Of a stretch of DNA of 8,538 nucleotides, positions 7,814 to 8,538 are shown piece after piece (within the stretch, counting starts at the first letter, position 1; the number at the start of each line of letters is the position of its first letter). The DNA lies in the NCBI RefSeq assembly GCF_002414845.1, contig NZ_DIAX01000015.1:9144-17681 (forward strand). Direction: 5' to 3'. Both the position numbers and the translations under genes were made by a program. This DNA is from Gordonia sp. UBA5067. Lineage in GTDB: Bacteria > Actinomycetota > Actinomycetes > Mycobacteriales > Mycobacteriaceae. The notes below the pieces were generated by a model, which ran no database searches, was not told where the DNA came from, and was given only the letters and a program-made list of their open reading frames with translations.

Positions 7814-8332
7814 TCAGACGCGGGCGGGGTCCAAGGTGGCGGCGCCACGATCGAGGTTGAGGTTGTTGCACGCCTCGCAGACCGTCTCGGGAATGACCCC
7901 GTGGCGCTGGAGGAAGCCGAAAACAATACAGCCCAGGCAGATCCCGAACGCGAACTCCAGGAATGCGGCGGCAACCAGCAGGCCGATGGTAATCTCCGCC
8001 GCCAAGCCGTGCCCGAGCACACTGAGCACTGTCGCAACCAGGCCGAACACCAGCCCGACAGTCTGGGCGAAACGCTTCGGCGGCCCGGGGACCAGTTTCT
8101 CCTTGCGCCAGAGCCTCGGCACGATGACGTGGACCGCAAGTCGGCCGAACGGCGAATACTTGGGCCCGCCGGCGACGCGCAGGGCGAAGCCGAGCGCCAC
8201 GATCGCGTATAGCCACCATTGGTTGACGGCGATCGACGCGACGGCCAGCGCGATGACCAGACCGGCTGTCGCGCGGGCGGCGTAGTCGTTGACCGGGTTG
8301 GGGAAGGCGAAAGCCTCGCGGGCGGACGACAT
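7814..8332 (-). CDS. DUF4395 family integral membrane protein with two CxxC motifs
   Basis: No specific function is known for DUF4395. The 172-residue product starts at an ATG (8330-8332 on the complement) with a perfect GGAGG eight bases upstream. It opens with the family signature FPNPVNDYAARATAGLV (10-26) and continues with FALRVAGGPKYSPFGRLAVHVIVPRL (49-74) and PPKRFAQTVGLVFG (84-97). Hydrophobic segments at about 21-36, 38-54, 90-108 and 111-139 suggest four membrane helices, with a basic loop (74-87, WRKEKLVPGPPKR) that is probably cytoplasmic. Two cysteine pairs are present: C132-x-x-C135 at the end of the last helix (FGICLGCIVFG) and C152-x-x-C155 just after (ETVCEACNN). In other actinobacteria DUF4395 genes are often near thioredoxin or rhodanese-like genes, so a role in thiol or sulfur chemistry is plausible but inferred. 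No such partner is visible here. It is convergent with ppx and so expressed separately. Confidence 0.88.
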   Translation of the reverse strand: MSSAREAFAFPNPVNDYAARATAGLVIALAVASIAVNQWWLYAIVALGFALRVAGGPKYSPFGRLAVHVIVPRLWRKEKLVPGPPKRFAQTVGLVFGLVATVLSVLGHGLAAEITIGLLVAAAFLEFAFGICLGCIVFGFLQRHGVIPETVCEACNNLNLDRGAATLDPARV

Positions 8333-8381
8333 CGAGATACCTCCAAGAGTCTGTGTGCAGCCGCTCGCTCCACGTGGGACA

Positions 8382-8397
8382 TCGAACAGGCGTTGCC
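8382..8397. promoter_or_regulatory. Degenerate LexA (SOS) box-like site upstream of the DUF4395 gene
   Basis: The sequence TCGAAC-AGGC-GTTGCC matches the left half of the mycobacterial LexA box (TCGAAC-N4-GTTCGA) completely and the right half only at GTT, 9 of 12 positions by my reading. It sits about 50 bases upstream of the DUF4395 start. Because GTTCGA is broken, LexA binding is uncertain. Confidence 0.2.
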
Positions 8398-8398
8398 C

Positions 8399-8404
8399 AG
8401 GTTA
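8399..8404 (-). promoter_or_regulatory. Possible -10 element for the DUF4395 gene
   Basis: On the complement this reads TAACCT, fitting the TANNNT pattern of actinobacterial SigA-type promoters, 67 bases before the ATG. No recognisable -35 is present, which is common in these bacteria. It lies directly upstream of the LexA-like site, so a start site would fall near that box. Confidence 0.2.
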
Positions 8405-8431
8405 GCCGCTGATCAGGGCGAAAGGGCAGTT

Positions 8432-8452
8432 GGATTCACGGTGGGTGAAACC
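8432..8452. repeat. Inverted repeat between the DUF4395 gene and the 22-bp array
   Basis: Arms GGATTCAC (8432-8439) and GTGAAACC (8445-8452) pair over seven of eight positions, with one A/A mismatch, around a 5-base GGTGG loop. No T run follows on either strand, so an operator or a Rho-independent-like stop without a tail are both possible. It lies eight bases before the tandem array. Confidence 0.55.
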
Positions 8453-8460
8453 CTTGCATG

Positions 8461-8538
8461 CCCACTCGGTGGGGTTGGGGTGCCCACTCGGCGGGGCTGG
8501 GGTGCCCACTCGGTGGGGTTGGGGTGCCCACTCGGCGG
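8461..8538. repeat. 22-bp tandem repeat array, continuing past the right edge
   Basis: Units lie at 8461-8482, 8483-8504, 8505-8526 and 8527-8538 (12 bases, cut by the window). Each begins CCCACTCGG and ends GGGGTG. Two positions alternate T and C between units: units 1 and 3 read CGGTGGGGTTGGGG, unit 2 reads CGGCGGGGCTGGGG, and unit 4 starts with the C form. This gives a 44-bp higher-order period. The unit length is not a multiple of three, so long coding across it is unlikely. There are no spacers, so it is not a CRISPR array. Confidence 0.95.

Noticed and set aside
7153..8382. 409-codon minus-strand frame spanning the ppx 3' end and the DUF4395 region
   Set aside because: It is out of frame with the DUF4395 protein, which shows family motifs, membrane helices and a GGAGG at the right distance. 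The long frame has none of these.

Overview
The window is high-GC DNA with a compact run of core genes. Gene order matches the block known in Mycobacterium tuberculosis as mfd - mazG - lpqU - eno - ftsB-like (Rv1024) - DUF501 (Rv1025) - ppx2 (Rv1026). Together with the protein sequences this points to an actinobacterium of the order Mycobacteriales. A non-tuberculous lineage such as Gordonia or a relative is plausible, but the genus cannot be fixed from the sequence alone.

Layout. The left edge cuts into mfd, so only the C-terminal ~506 residues are present (translocase motor and C-terminal domains). It is followed by mazG (1589-3202), whose catalytic part is ordinary but which carries a ~235-residue Pro/Glu-rich tail containing a 30-bp minisatellite. 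Next is an LpqU-like secreted or lipoprotein lytic transglycosylase (3292-4047). A 190-bp gap then holds three tandem copies of a 39-bp unit, ending on the Shine-Dalgarno of enolase (4238-5524, GTG start). Downstream lie a FtsB/DivIC-type division protein (5538-6269), a DUF501 protein (6266-6793, GTGA overlap) and a Ppx/GppA phosphatase (6790-7752, TTGA overlap). These four genes look like one transcription unit. On the opposite strand, convergent with ppx, is a DUF4395 membrane protein (7814-8332). The right edge holds its upstream region: a degenerate LexA-like site, an inverted repeat, and a 22-bp tandem array that runs out of the window.

How the genes fit together. The set covers housekeeping and stress upkeep: transcription-coupled repair (Mfd), nucleotide-pool sanitation (MazG), cell-wall remodelling and division (lytic transglycosylase, FtsB), glycolysis and RNA degradosome chemistry (enolase), and polyphosphate/(p)ppGpp metabolism (Ppx2). 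No plasmid, phage, IS element, CRISPR array, tRNA or rRNA was seen.

The unusual content is not a new gene system but three unrelated tandem repeats in 8.5 kb (30 bp coding, 39 bp in the eno leader, 22 bp intergenic). The 39-bp array also forms a small repeat-encoded ORF that stops 6 bases before enolase.
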